This document shows positions 8,828-18,014 of a stretch of DNA of 64,000 nucleotides, piece by piece. The DNA is from Paenibacillus sp. JJ-100 (lineage in GTDB: Bacteria; Bacillota; Bacilli; Paenibacillales; Paenibacillaceae), in the NCBI RefSeq assembly GCF_948329825.1, contig NZ_CAOJCM010000005.1, forward strand, positions 235,027 to 299,026. The letters are read 5' to 3'. Made by a program: the position numbers and the translations under genes. Within the stretch, counting starts at the first letter, position 1; every line of letters begins with the position of its first letter. The notes under the pieces are model-generated. The model was not told the DNA's origin. It worked only from the letters and a program-made list of their open reading frames with translations, and ran no database searches.

Positions 8828-9778
8828 TTATTTCAAAGCCGCCGCGATGGTATCGACATTGTGCCTTACCATTCCGATATAAGTCCCCTCTTCTGTTCCT
8901 TCTGCCCCCATAGCATCCGAGAACAGTTCTCCGCCTATGCTGACGGTATGTCCCTTCTCCGCAGCTCCGGCAATAATGGCTTCCATCGCTTTAGCAGGTA
9001 CACTCGATTCGATGAATACAGCTTTGATCCGATTTTCTACCAGATAATCACGCAGTTCACTTACATCTTTGGCTCCATATTCCGCAGCGGTACTAATCCC
9101 TTGAAGGCCCATAACTTTGATTCCGTAGGCTTGACCGAAATAGCCAAATGCATCATGTGCTGTAACCAGTACACGGCTTGCTTCCGGAATCTGTCCGATC
9201 TTCTCTCGCACTTCCGCATCGAGTGCTTCCAGCTTCCCGAGATACGCTTCTGCCTGTGCCTTATACTGCTCCGCATGGTCCGGGTCCGCTTCCATCAGCG
9301 TGTCACGAACAGCTTCGGTTGCACGCATCCAGTGTTTGACGTTGAACCACACATGTGGATCATACGCAGTTCCACCTGTTGCTTGACCGGAGTGTAGCTC
9401 CTCCACCGGGATTTTTTCAGCTACTGCGGTGACCAGTTTACTTTTGGACATTTTCTCCAATATATCTGTCATTTTCCCCTCGAGGTGCAATCCATTGTAA
9501 AAAATCACCTGGGCTTGTTCCAGTTTGCGGATATCCCCCTGGGAGGCCTTATATAAGTGAGGGTCTACACCCGGTCCCATCAATCCGGTAACCTCGACAT
9601 ATGCTCCGCCCACTTCACGTGCTACATCCGCAATCATGCCTGTTGTTGCAGTAATCCGCACCTTGTCATTCCCATCCGTTCCCGGAGTACTCGAACATGC
9701 CGTAAGCACAATAATTAATACAATACAAGCCAGAGTAATGACGCCGCGATGAATACTTTTCATCTTCACCTTTAACAA
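8828..9778 (-). CDS. mntA: Manganese-binding lipoprotein (MntA-like)
   Basis: Cluster A-I (ZnuA/PsaA/MntA) metal-binding lipoprotein. A signal peptide ends in the lipobox LTAC (Cys28 from the TTG start), giving a lipid anchor outside the membrane. Metal ligands are expected from GVDPHLYK, AYDPHVWF, the central TAHDAFGYFG region and the C-terminal acidic segment after IKAVFIESS. The TTG at 9778 follows GGGGAG by seven bases; an ATG at 9763 is the alternative. No long His-rich loop of the zinc-specific ZnuA type is present, which favours manganese. It is the first gene of the operon. Confidence 0.83.
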   Translation of the reverse strand: MLKVKMKSIHRGVITLACIVLIIVLTACSSTPGTDGNDKVRITATTGMIADVAREVGGAYVEVTGLMGPGVDPHLYKASQGDIRKLEQAQVIFYNGLHLEGKMTDILEKMSKSKLVTAVAEKIPVEELHSGQATGGTAYDPHVWFNVKHWMRATEAVRDTLMEADPDHAEQYKAQAEAYLGKLEALDAEVREKIGQIPEASRVLVTAHDAFGYFGQAYGIKVMGLQGISTAAEYGAKDVSELRDYLVENRIKAVFIESSVPAKAMEAIIAGAAEKGHTVSIGGELFSDAMGAEGTEEGTYIGMVRHNVDTIAAALK

Positions 9779-9842
9779 GGCAATCTCCCCTTTCCCTGAT
9801 CTAAAATATTTGTCCATAACTAATTAAGTTGTCCAAGGTATT

Positions 9843-9861
9843 ATATTTTAACCTGACCTAA
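9843..9861 (-). promoter_or_regulatory. Candidate DtxR/MntR-type metalloregulator box
   Basis: The minus strand reads TTAGGTCAGGTTAAAATAT, matching about 14 of 19 positions of the DtxR-family consensus TTAGGTTAGGCTAACCTAA. It overlaps a TATAAT upstream of mntA. The right half is weak. Judged by eye. Confidence 0.35.
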
Positions 9862-9894
9862 TAATGTTTCCCCAGTGCAAATTTTATCCGATGA

Positions 9895-9927
9895 CAAAAA
9901 AAAAGGCAAGGGTTAAATTCCCTCGCC
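9895..9927 (-). terminator. Terminator of the downstream PBP gene
   Basis: GGCAAGGG (9905-9912) and CCCTCGCC (9920-9927) pair with one G-U on the minus-strand RNA, followed by ten T. It ends the PBP transcript 37 bases past its stop. Confidence 0.85.
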
Positions 9928-9963
9928 TGTCCTGAAGCATCACTTGATTGTATTACATTAATT

Positions 9964-11928
9964 TCACTCCTGATTCTGATCTTTTTTGTTCTTAGGAATA
10001 CCATCCAAGCCATACACACGATCATAAGCATCAAATATTTTGCGAGCTATCGGCGCTGCGCTGACCGATCCGTATCCACCTTCTGGTACAACAACCGCTA
10101 TAGCAAGTTTCGGATTATCCCGCGGTGCAAAAGCGATAAAGACACCGTTCTCTTTTTTATTAGGTCCCGTTCCTTGCTCGGATGTTCCTGTCTTTCTAGC
10201 AAAATCATAAGGGAAGCCGTCAAACGCACTTACTTTCGTCACCATACCCTTATGCACCTCGTTCCAGTGCGCATCCGCAAACTTTACCTCGTTAAGAACC
10301 TTCGGTTTGAACTTTTTCACCACATTGCCATCTGCATCCCGAATTTCCTTCACCAGGTGAGGTTCCATTCGTTTGCCCTTGTTCGCCAGCATGGTCGTAT
10401 ACTGTGCCAGCTGCATCGTCGTATATTTGGCTTGCTGACCAAAGGACGCAAACGCCAAACGCGTCAAAGCCGACTCATCCTCATCCTTATATTCCAACTG
10501 GCCTAGGAATTCATTCGGCAGATCAATACCTGTGGAGACACCCAATCCAAACTCCTTCATGTATTCGTCCCACTTATTAATCCCTTTCTCAGCACCGTAA
10601 TTTCTCAGCAAGCGCTTGCCCACCATGTCAATCATGAAAGCATTGGACGATTTTTCGATCGCTCTCCGTGCGGTAATATTTCCATTGTAGGCAGAGCGGG
10701 AATTTTTCACTTGTCGTCCGTCTTTGCCTAGCAAGGCATACCCTATATCGGGATACGTTTCTCCCGCAGAGAATAACCCCTCTTTTAGACCAATAAGTAC
10801 ACTCAGCGGTTTGATGACCGACCCTAGCAACACAACGGATTCCGCCCTTTTTCTAGAATCATCAGGAGGGAAAGACTCTGTCGTTCCATTGCGGAACACA
10901 TACTTGATTTTGTCATAATCCCAATCATTCGGATCGTAATCGGGCATACTTGCCATGGCTACCACATTACCCGTGTCCACTTCCATGGCTACAGCATAAC
11001 CGGTAACGGCTTTTGGCAACTTGCGTAATTCATCCGTAATCGCCTGCTGTGCCACAAGCTGAATCTCCTTATTGATGGTGGAGATCAGACTGTAGCCTTT
11101 CTCTGGCGGTGTTAGCTCCATCGTACCTGTAGGCAAATTTCGAGAGTCAATGTCAATCGATTGATATCCGCTTCGTCCGCGAAGCTCCTGCTGATATTGC
11201 AGTTCCAATCCATCGAAACCAACCTTCTCATCCTGGGAGTACACTAAACCTGGATCACGTTGAGAAGTCGATTGCTCGATGATCGTTTTGTACTGCTTCA
11301 ATGTCCCTGCTCCCTTAAATTCCCGTGTGTAACCAACAACCTGGACAGCAACCCGGTCGGGATCATATCTCCGTACATTTTCCTCCAGTACCATAACACC
11401 AGGATACTCCGTTTTTTTCTCCAGAAAAAAAGCAATTTCTTGGGTCGTCAGATCGGACTTAACCAGTCTAGGCACATATCCGAACGTTTTCTGATGATCG
11501 AGATCCAGTCGTTTAATAATCTCTTCTGCATCCGGCTGCTTCTCGTCTCCCGGATTAAATTGCTTGAATATATCCGCCAGTTTATGAGCCAGCCCTTCCG
11601 CTTCTTTCCTGCGTTCTTCATTGCGATAATCTTCATACAGAAGTACATAGAGCGACTGCACTGGTTCCGAATAAGCTAGTGCCACTTTTCCAGTCGCATC
11701 ATAGATTGGACCGCGTACCGGAGCAAGAGGAATATCTTTTGTATTACGTGTGGATTCCATGTACGTCAGTTCTGGTCCTTCGACAAACTGTACAAATGCC
11801 AATCGAAAGATCAGAATGCTGAATATGACAAATGCCACGAAAAAAAACATATTCAACCTGGCCGTCGAAGGCTTATTAGACGCTCCCTCATCTTCATTTG
11901 GCAGTTTATTCTTCAGTCGGGTAAACAT
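9964..11928 (-). CDS. Class B penicillin-binding protein (PbpA/PbpH-like), copy 1
   Basis: A 654-residue peptidoglycan D,D-transpeptidase. An N-terminal cytosolic tail and one membrane anchor (about residues 27-48) are followed by a PBP-dimer domain and a transpeptidase domain. The catalytic motifs are SxxK in LLGSVIKPLSV, SxN in EKSSNAFM and KTG in RKTGTSEQGTG. PbpA/PbpH-type proteins act with RodA in side-wall synthesis. It is closely related to the next gene, for example SLVKP-type to QYTTMLANKGKRMEPH, so it is one half of a tandem duplication. GGAGAG precedes the ATG by about nine bases. It has its own terminator, so it is probably transcribed separately. Confidence 0.88.
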   Translation of the reverse strand: MFTRLKNKLPNEDEGASNKPSTARLNMFFFVAFVIFSILIFRLAFVQFVEGPELTYMESTRNTKDIPLAPVRGPIYDATGKVALAYSEPVQSLYVLLYEDYRNEERRKEAEGLAHKLADIFKQFNPGDEKQPDAEEIIKRLDLDHQKTFGYVPRLVKSDLTTQEIAFFLEKKTEYPGVMVLEENVRRYDPDRVAVQVVGYTREFKGAGTLKQYKTIIEQSTSQRDPGLVYSQDEKVGFDGLELQYQQELRGRSGYQSIDIDSRNLPTGTMELTPPEKGYSLISTINKEIQLVAQQAITDELRKLPKAVTGYAVAMEVDTGNVVAMASMPDYDPNDWDYDKIKYVFRNGTTESFPPDDSRKRAESVVLLGSVIKPLSVLIGLKEGLFSAGETYPDIGYALLGKDGRQVKNSRSAYNGNITARRAIEKSSNAFMIDMVGKRLLRNYGAEKGINKWDEYMKEFGLGVSTGIDLPNEFLGQLEYKDEDESALTRLAFASFGQQAKYTTMQLAQYTTMLANKGKRMEPHLVKEIRDADGNVVKKFKPKVLNEVKFADAHWNEVHKGMVTKVSAFDGFPYDFARKTGTSEQGTGPNKKENGVFIAFAPRDNPKLAIAVVVPEGGYGSVSAAPIARKIFDAYDRVYGLDGIPKNKKDQNQE

Positions 11929-12108
11929 ACAGTGCGTCTCTCCGTTCTTTTAAATGTATAAAGTATAAGTACCTTCTCTATGTCGAAACGTCATAATAGA
12001 CCCTATGTCTTATCTTCACACCTAAGTTTAACAAAACCTGACTGTAACGTCTTTCTATTTTTGGTTACATTTTCGTCATAGAATCCATTTTATGTTATAT
12101 AAAATCAA

Positions 12109-12136
12109 CAAAAAAAGACCCCGGTTTCGGGGTCTT
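12109..12136 (-). terminator. Terminator of PBP copy 2
   Basis: AAGACCCCG / CGGGGTCTT, nine perfect pairs with a four-base loop, followed by seven T on the minus strand. Confidence 0.9.
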
Positions 12137-12166
12137 CTCAATTAAACTACCTTTCTCACTACCATA

Positions 12167-14197
12167 TCACTGATTATTCGTTTCCGCTTCTTTATTTTTA
12201 TCTTTTTTCGGAATTCCGTCGAGTCCAAACTCCTCATCGTAAGCATCGAAGATCGCCCGCGCAACTGGCGCAGCACTGGTGGAACCGAAGCCTCCTTCTG
12301 GGATCATGACGGCAACAGCCAGCTTCGGATTGTTACGTGGTGCATAAGCGATAAATACTCCGTTATCCACCGATTTGCCACCAATACTTTGTGTCGATGT
12401 ACCTGTTTTTCTGGCAAAGTCATAAGGGAAGTCGCTAAAGGAAGAAACTGAGGTTGCCATACCACGCTGTACCTCATTCCAATGCGCATCGTCGAAGTCT
12501 ACCGTGTTAAGAACTTTCGGTTTCACCTTCTCCACAACATTGCCCTCTGCATCCCTGAACTCCTTCACGAATTGCGGTTGCATGCGTTTCCCTTTATTCG
12601 CAAGCATCGCTGTAAACTGAGCCAGCTGCATCGTTGTATACTTACCCTGTTGTCCAAAGGACGCATATACCAGCTTGGTTAGGGAACTTTCAGAGCTTTC
12701 CATATATTCTTTGCGTCCAGCCCATTCATTCGGCAGATCCACTCCCGTTTTTACACCAAGACCAAACTGCTCCATATAGTTGTCCCAGACTTCAACGCCT
12801 TTTGCTCCATACTGCGAATAGAGCTTCTTACCAATCTCATCAATCATAAATACGTTGGAGGAATGACGAATCGCATCATACGGACGAAGCGCACCGTAGA
12901 CGTGGCCAGAGGAGTTCTGCACGCGGCGGTTATCTCCACCAAACGTTGTTGATCCTCGGTCAATGTAGACTGAATTCGTTGTAAAGAATCCCTCTTTTAA
13001 ACCGATCAAAACAGTTAGTGGCTTGATCGTTGAACCAAGCAGGACAACCGATTCTGCACGCTTATTTGAATCACTAGGAGGAAATCCCCGGATTGTACCG
13101 TTCTGATAAATATATTTGATCTTATCGTAATCTTCATTGCTTATGCTGCCCGTTCTCCACACATTCGTGTCGTAATCGGGCATGCTCGCAGCTGCCACCA
13201 CCTTACCTGTATCCACTTCCATGGCAACGGCGAATCCGGTAGTGGCATTTGGATGTAATCTTCCCGATACCGGGTTACGGTGTAGCCAGCTCAACTGATC
13301 CATAATGGCCTGCTCGGTTTTCATCTGCACGTTTTTGTTGATGCTGGAGATTAGATCGTACCCTTTCTCCGGCGGTGTTGTACCCGCTACACCCTCAGGT
13401 AAGTTGCGCAGGTCAACATCAACGGAGGTATACCCGCTTTTACCTCGCAACTTGTCCTGATACTGCAATTCAAGACCATCGAATCCAACAAATTCATTTT
13501 CTGTGTATACCAAACCTGGGTCGGTCTGTGTTTTGTTCGCTTCATCCACTTCTTGATACTTTTTCAAGGATTTAGAACTTTTGAATTTTTTCAGATAACC
13601 AATCGACTGCACGGCAACCGTGTCTGGATCGTAGTAACGCACACTTTCCTCTACGATCTGAATGCCTTTGAATTCATCCTTGTGCTGGAGAAAATATGCA
13701 ACTTCAGCTTCCGACAAATCACTCTTGATCAGTCTTGGCATAAAGCCATTCGCTTTACGCGAGTTCAGATCCATTTCCTCCATGATTTGATCTACGGTCA
13801 AGGATTCAGAATCTTTAGATTTGTACTTTTCGAAGGCATCATGCAATCGCTGAGCGATATCCTGAACTTCTCCAATCTTCGGATTGGGTTGTCCATTCAC
13901 ATCCCCATAGTTTTTGTACAATGTGAGATAGAGAGACTGAATCGGCTTCGAGTATGCCAACTTTACCGTGCCCGTCGAGTCATAGATGGTTCCTCTTACG
14001 GGAGCGAGCGGTACATCTTTCGTAATATTACTCGCTTCTTCCTGGCTAAGCTCAGGGCCCTCGACAAATTGTAAATAGGCTAAACGTACAATAATCACAC
14101 TAAAAATAACAAAGGAAACGAAGAAAAATACGTTCATCCGGTAGCTAAAACGCCTTTTGTCCGTAAGTTCATCCTTTTCATTGGAATGCTTTTTCAT
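12167..14197 (-). CDS. Class B penicillin-binding protein (PbpA/PbpH-like), copy 2
   Basis: A 676-residue paralogue of copy 1 with the same architecture: cytosolic tail, one membrane anchor (about 22-42), dimerisation domain and transpeptidase domain. Motifs are SxxK in LLGSTIKPLTV, SxN in RHSSNVFM and KTG in RKTGTSTQS. Compared with copy 1 it carries short insertions, such as the NPVSGRLHPN segment before TTGFAVAMEVDTG. It presumably performs side-wall transpeptidation and may overlap functionally with its neighbour, as B. subtilis PbpA and PbpH do. GAGGTAGGAT precedes the ATG. The intergenic gap (238 bases) contains this gene's strong terminator and room for a separate promoter for copy 1. 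Confidence 0.88.
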   Translation of the reverse strand: MKKHSNEKDELTDKRRFSYRMNVFFFVSFVIFSVIIVRLAYLQFVEGPELSQEEASNITKDVPLAPVRGTIYDSTGTVKLAYSKPIQSLYLTLYKNYGDVNGQPNPKIGEVQDIAQRLHDAFEKYKSKDSESLTVDQIMEEMDLNSRKANGFMPRLIKSDLSEAEVAYFLQHKDEFKGIQIVEESVRYYDPDTVAVQSIGYLKKFKSSKSLKKYQEVDEANKTQTDPGLVYTENEFVGFDGLELQYQDKLRGKSGYTSVDVDLRNLPEGVAGTTPPEKGYDLISSINKNVQMKTEQAIMDQLSWLHRNPVSGRLHPNATTGFAVAMEVDTGKVVAAASMPDYDTNVWRTGSISNEDYDKIKYIYQNGTIRGFPPSDSNKRAESVVLLGSTIKPLTVLIGLKEGFFTTNSVYIDRGSTTFGGDNRRVQNSSGHVYGALRPYDAIRHSSNVFMIDEIGKKLYSQYGAKGVEVWDNYMEQFGLGVKTGVDLPNEWAGRKEYMESSESSLTKLVYASFGQQGKYTTMQLAQFTAMLANKGKRMQPQFVKEFRDAEGNVVEKVKPKVLNTVDFDDAHWNEVQRGMATSVSSFSDFPYDFARKTGTSTQSIGGKSVDNGVFIAYAPRNNPKLAVAVMIPEGGFGSTSAAPVARAIFDAYDEEFGLDGIPKKDKNKEAETNNQ

Positions 14198-14294
14198 TCA
14201 TCCTACCTCTTTCATGACTTGATGCATAATGCAAAACAATCCTATTTCCGGCATGATAGCCTGGCAACGTCGTCATATTTTGAACAGTGTAATA

Positions 14295-15440
14295 TCAGGC
14301 TGACTGATCTTTCAGATGGGTGTCGGCAAAATTCGGTGGATTAAACCAGTCTCCACTAATAGCCCATGTTGGATCAAGTGGGACCCAGCTTTGAGTATTA
14401 CTAAGATATACTTCATTCCACGCATGAGGTCCGTAACCACCCTGACCGTTATAGCCTAAACCTGTAACAACCTTGACATCAAGACCTTGGGAACGAGCCA
14501 TGACTGCGTAGAGCCGGGCATAATCAATACATACCCCTTTACGTGTATCGAATGTATTCTTCGGGGTCTGTTCGTGCCATATCCCCTTCTGCTCGTAATC
14601 ATCTACTTTCCCGTAGTCGTATTGAATTCGCGTACCCACCCAGTCATATAGCGCTCTGGCTTTCGCTTCATCTGTAGACTTCCCTTTTACAATCTCTTCT
14701 GCAGCCTGCTCAACATCTGCTGGAATGTTATGATCGATGACCTCATACTTCCGTTGCAGAATGCCGCCAAGTTCCTTCTGCACAGCCTGTGTAAATACAG
14801 GAAGCTTATCCTTGATAAACGTTCCTGATAACGGCTCAATAACAGATTTAGCTCCCTGCATGTAGATCGGAGAAGCCTCGACATAACGGCTGAACATGCT
14901 GCCCGGATATAGACTGACAATCATGAACAATACCGCGATTACGATCATCCCTCGGACCGAACCGATTACGGTTCCGATCACAGCCCCTGTCAAGCGGCTG
15001 AAGAAGCCTTTTGGTGCAGCTTGCTCATGTCCCGCATGTCTTCTGCTAAATATGAAGGAAGATATAACCCCAAGAATGATACGAATAATACCGTAACTCA
15101 GTACAAACAATACGGCGAACCGCATGAGCGGGAAATCCGCAATTGCTGTAACTAGCGTATAATACAACTGCTCCCACCGGTTTAATTCACGATTAGGCAT
15201 AGCCGCAGCATGCCCAGACAACCACTCCTGTACATAGGGCGCAAGCCATAACGTCAGACCAATAGATAACAATATGCCAATCACGGCCATAATACCGTCC
15301 ATCAGGAAACCAAAGAGTCTCCCCGCAGAACGTGAAGCCCCTCTGGACCATCCCTGCAACAAGGAAGCCGCTACAATCAGCAGTAGCAAAATGGTAATCC
15401 CATTCAATTCCTTCAGGCTGTCCAGCCAAGTTTGCAGCAC
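14295..15440 (-). CDS. Membrane-anchored transglutaminase-like protein
   Basis: A 381-residue two-part protein. Residues about 1-180 contain four to five membrane helices resembling CvpA-type proteins. Residues about 240-370 form a transglutaminase-like domain with an intact Cys-His-Asp triad: Cys304 in RKGVCIDYA, His339 in GPHAWNEVYL, Asp356 in PLDPTW. The catalytic half is predicted to lie outside the membrane, but the topology is inferred. Bacterial members are mostly proteases or peptide amidases, and substrate is unknown. It follows a small membrane protein gene by 19 bases and is probably co-transcribed with it. Next to two PBPs, a cell-envelope role is plausible but not shown. Confidence 0.78.
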   Translation of the reverse strand: MLQTWLDSLKELNGITILLLLIVAASLLQGWSRGASRSAGRLFGFLMDGIMAVIGILLSIGLTLWLAPYVQEWLSGHAAAMPNRELNRWEQLYYTLVTAIADFPLMRFAVLFVLSYGIIRIILGVISSFIFSRRHAGHEQAAPKGFFSRLTGAVIGTVIGSVRGMIVIAVLFMIVSLYPGSMFSRYVEASPIYMQGAKSVIEPLSGTFIKDKLPVFTQAVQKELGGILQRKYEVIDHNIPADVEQAAEEIVKGKSTDEAKARALYDWVGTRIQYDYGKVDDYEQKGIWHEQTPKNTFDTRKGVCIDYARLYAVMARSQGLDVKVVTGLGYNGQGGYGPHAWNEVYLSNTQSWVPLDPTWAISGDWFNPPNFADTHLKDQSA

Positions 15441-15459
15441 GTCTTCATTCCCCCTTTAA

Positions 15460-15915
15460 CTACGAAGCGGGTGCTGTTTTGTTTTTTTGTGCCTGTTCGA
15501 CAAAGGTTTGGATCGTTTCGTTGCTCATCTTCCATTCACCAACCGAAATGCCGCGGAAGGTCACATCGACTTTTTCCGACTTGGTGTTACCTTTAATCTC
15601 CACATTAGGACTGGTAATCGTAAATTCACCATTCTGCCCTGCTGTATACGTTGCCTTGGAAGCCTCTTTCAGCATGATGCTTGTCGCCTCCTTCTTAAGC
15701 GCGTCCATCGTGCTGGACTGCACGTCAGTGACAGTCTGTTTAATCTGTTCAATGGAGATACCGCTGTATATCAACAGAGCCGCAATAATGATAATAGCTA
15801 TCGCCCATTTCAACATCGTTTTGACCACATTCAGAACAAAGAACAAAATGATCAGAGCAACAACGATCACCAGCCAGTTCTGCATCACAAACTCTTTGAT
15901 TACTTCTATGTTCAT
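15460..15915 (-). CDS. Small membrane-anchored hypothetical protein
   Basis: A 151-residue protein not assigned to a family. It has two closely spaced hydrophobic stretches (about 12-30 and 33-50), then a soluble domain of about 95 residues with the repeated pattern of short beta strands (GEFTITSPNVEIKG, KVDVTFRGISVGEW). The soluble part probably sits outside the membrane. It is the first gene of a two-gene unit with the transglutaminase-like protein, which suggests a partner or regulator of that enzyme. Confidence 0.65.
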   Translation of the reverse strand: MNIEVIKEFVMQNWLVIVVALIILFFVLNVVKTMLKWAIAIIIIAALLIYSGISIEQIKQTVTDVQSSTMDALKKEATSIMLKEASKATYTAGQNGEFTITSPNVEIKGNTKSEKVDVTFRGISVGEWKMSNETIQTFVEQAQKNKTAPAS

Positions 15916-16074
15916 GATTACACCTTCCGTTATACGTTATAGAGTTCTTTCATGTTCCCGAATATTATACATGATTTCCGAACCTGCTGTCAGCTAAGCC
16001 CTCTCCGGTAAAAATAAACGGTCTAAGTTCGTCCTGCGGGGCGTACAAGTAGTACCATGAGGATTTGTCCTTAC

Positions 16075-16090
16075 GAACGTGGACACGTTC
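16075..16090. promoter_or_regulatory. Perfect dyad upstream of the MFS gene
   Basis: GAACGTG-GA-CACGTTC, seven-base arms with a two-base spacer, 45 bases before the MFS start. Size and position suit an operator for a dimeric regulator; the regulator is unknown. Confidence 0.4.
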
Positions 16091-16135
16091 AAGACCTGTG
16101 ATCAAACAGGCATCGCCTAACAAGGAGGGGCTCTA

Positions 16136-17338
16136 GTGAAAACGGCCATCTGGCTATACCTTTTTTTGTTCCTAGCTGTATTTGATCTGCATGCCCAGTA
16201 TCCCATTCTGACGCCTTTTGCCATATCACTTGGTGCAGCTCCAACCTTCATCGGATGGATGATGGGGATCTATTCTTTAACCCACTTGCCTGGTAATCTG
16301 ATCGCCGGAACAGAGATTGATAAACATGGCAGCCGCCGATACATTGTGTTCAGCCTCGTAGGCGCAGGCATTATCCTACTCCTGCAGGCCCATGTCCACA
16401 CCCCCTGGCAACTGCTTGCACTGCGTTCCATCAGTGGATTTGTATTAGCCTTTCTGTCTCCGGCATGTCTGGCCCTGCTTGCACAACTATCTACTGACCC
16501 AGTGAAACAAGGCAAATATATGTCAGGACATGGGGTAGTGCATACACTGGCTTCTGTGGTATCGCCAGCCGCTGGTGCAGTTATCGTGGGTGCTATGGGC
16601 TTCTCAGCCACTTTCTCCAGTCTCGGCTATCTGCTTATTCTGACAGGGGTCATTGCATTGCTCACCATGCCACGCGGCCTTGCGCCTAAGCCGCAGCCAT
16701 TGACAGAACCAGCAAAATCTATCCCAGCTCACGCTAACTCTGCTCACACGCAAACTGACACATCTAAAGTATTCCTGCCTGTATCTTGGCGTTACTTTAT
16801 GCTGCCCTTGGTCATTGCCTGTGCTCAGGGCATTCTGTTCTTTGAACTTCCCCTACGAGGAGACGGAGATTCCTCTATCATGTCTACTGGTTTACTATTC
16901 TCCATCATTAGTATAGGTGCATTATTTACACTTAGCATGTTATTCCTTAACCGGTATTCGCCAAAACTGCGTCTAGTCGTGGGAGTATTATTGATGTCAC
17001 TTAGCTTCTTTGTTATGGCGGCGATACCACAGGTTTCGTTAACGGTCGTGTTATTTGTACTTGGAATGTCTAAGGGCATTATTTTCCCAGCCATGGCCAC
17101 ACTCTTTATTCATCTCAGCGGCGGCAGCAAACTTGGACGTATTTTTTCACTGCAGTCGATTGCCACCTCTATTGGATCGTTTATCGGTCCGATTACTGCT
17201 GGACAACTAAGACTTGGAGTATCACCTTATTTTATTGCCTTTATTTTGCTGATGATTGGTATTCTGCTTCTCCCGTACTACACATCCAAACCCACTGCCT
17301 CTCTCTCATCTTCCGATGCCAAAAGCATTCTGGGTTAA
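16136..17338 (+). CDS. MFS transporter
   Basis: A 400-residue major facilitator superfamily protein with about 12 membrane helices and a polar central loop (about 185-215). The motif A region reads GTEIDKHGSRR after TM2, and a proline/glycine-rich segment GHGVVHTLASVVSPAAGA lies in TM5. The DHA/EmrD-like layout suggests a drug or metabolite exporter, but the substrate cannot be named. The GTG start at 16136 has AAGGAGGGG six bases upstream. It is monocistronic. The palindrome at 16075-16090 may be its operator. Confidence 0.82.
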   Translation: MKTAIWLYLFLFLAVFDLHAQYPILTPFAISLGAAPTFIGWMMGIYSLTHLPGNLIAGTEIDKHGSRRYIVFSLVGAGIILLLQAHVHTPWQLLALRSISGFVLAFLSPACLALLAQLSTDPVKQGKYMSGHGVVHTLASVVSPAAGAVIVGAMGFSATFSSLGYLLILTGVIALLTMPRGLAPKPQPLTEPAKSIPAHANSAHTQTDTSKVFLPVSWRYFMLPLVIACAQGILFFELPLRGDGDSSIMSTGLLFSIISIGALFTLSMLFLNRYSPKLRLVVGVLLMSLSFFVMAAIPQVSLTVVLFVLGMSKGIIFPAMATLFIHLSGGSKLGRIFSLQSIATSIGSFIGPITAGQLRLGVSPYFIAFILLMIGILLLPYYTSKPTASLSSSDAKSILG

Positions 17339-17504
17339 GACGTTGCAAGTTATAGTGAGATCTACTCATCTCTTTGCATTGAGATCTTTTGAACTTTGCA
17401 TTATTCCCCCGTTTCCAGATACACTATAAGTACATTCAGTCGATTTTCGCTGTAACATTTCCCGGGGAATGTCGACATCAGCTCTCGAATCAGGGGGGAA
17501 TAAG

Positions 17505-17852
17505 ATGCCTATTCATGTCATCGTCGAAGGTAAGAATGATCGCAGTAAACTCAAACGACTAGTTGGTCCAGAGATCAACATCTTGTGCACATTCGGAACG
17601 CTAAACTCTCTCAAGCTGGAGACACTGCGCAAGCAAGTCGGCTATGATGAAGTATATTTGTTCATGGACAATGACAGCTCCGGCAAAAAAATAAGAGGCG
17701 TACTACGGGATGCTTTTCCCGATGCAGTACAGATGTATACAAGACGTGGGTATGCAGGAGTGGAAGGCACTCCAGATGAGTACATCATTGCCCAGTTAGA
17801 GAAAGCCGGGCTGGAGGAATTCATTCAGTATCCCGACCAAACTTCATATTGA
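17505..17852 (+). CDS. Small Toprim-domain protein
   Basis: A 115-residue protein that is almost entirely a Toprim fold: the conserved glutamate in IHVIVEGKNDRSKL and the DxD motif in YLFMDNDSSGKK. Stand-alone Toprim proteins include the RnmV/M5 maturation nucleases and OLD-like or primase fragments. This one lacks an M5-type C-terminal domain, and its substrate is unknown. The ATG at 17505 follows GGGGGG by about six bases and is preferred over the ATG at 17469, which has no ribosome binding site. Confidence 0.75.
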   Translation: MPIHVIVEGKNDRSKLKRLVGPEINILCTFGTLNSLKLETLRKQVGYDEVYLFMDNDSSGKKIRGVLRDAFPDAVQMYTRRGYAGVEGTPDEYIIAQLEKAGLEEFIQYPDQTSY

Positions 17853-17863
17853 AAAAGGCAACA

Positions 17864-17908
17864 AAAAGGCTGTTCTCGGGTCAATACAACCGGAAACAGC
17901 CTTTTCTT
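17864..17908. terminator. Terminator after the Toprim gene
   Basis: AAAAGGCTGTT (17864-17874) / AACAGCCTTTT (17895-17905), perfect 11-base arms with a small inner CGGG/CCG pairing. It lies between convergent genes and can work on both strands. Confidence 0.85.
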
Positions 17909-18014
17909 CAATCACGGATCTTTTAATGATGGATCGTTTAATTATAAATCTCTAAAGCAAATAATTTTCAACTCTAAACCTTACCTTCATACTCAGCCCA
18001 TAACTCATGATTCA

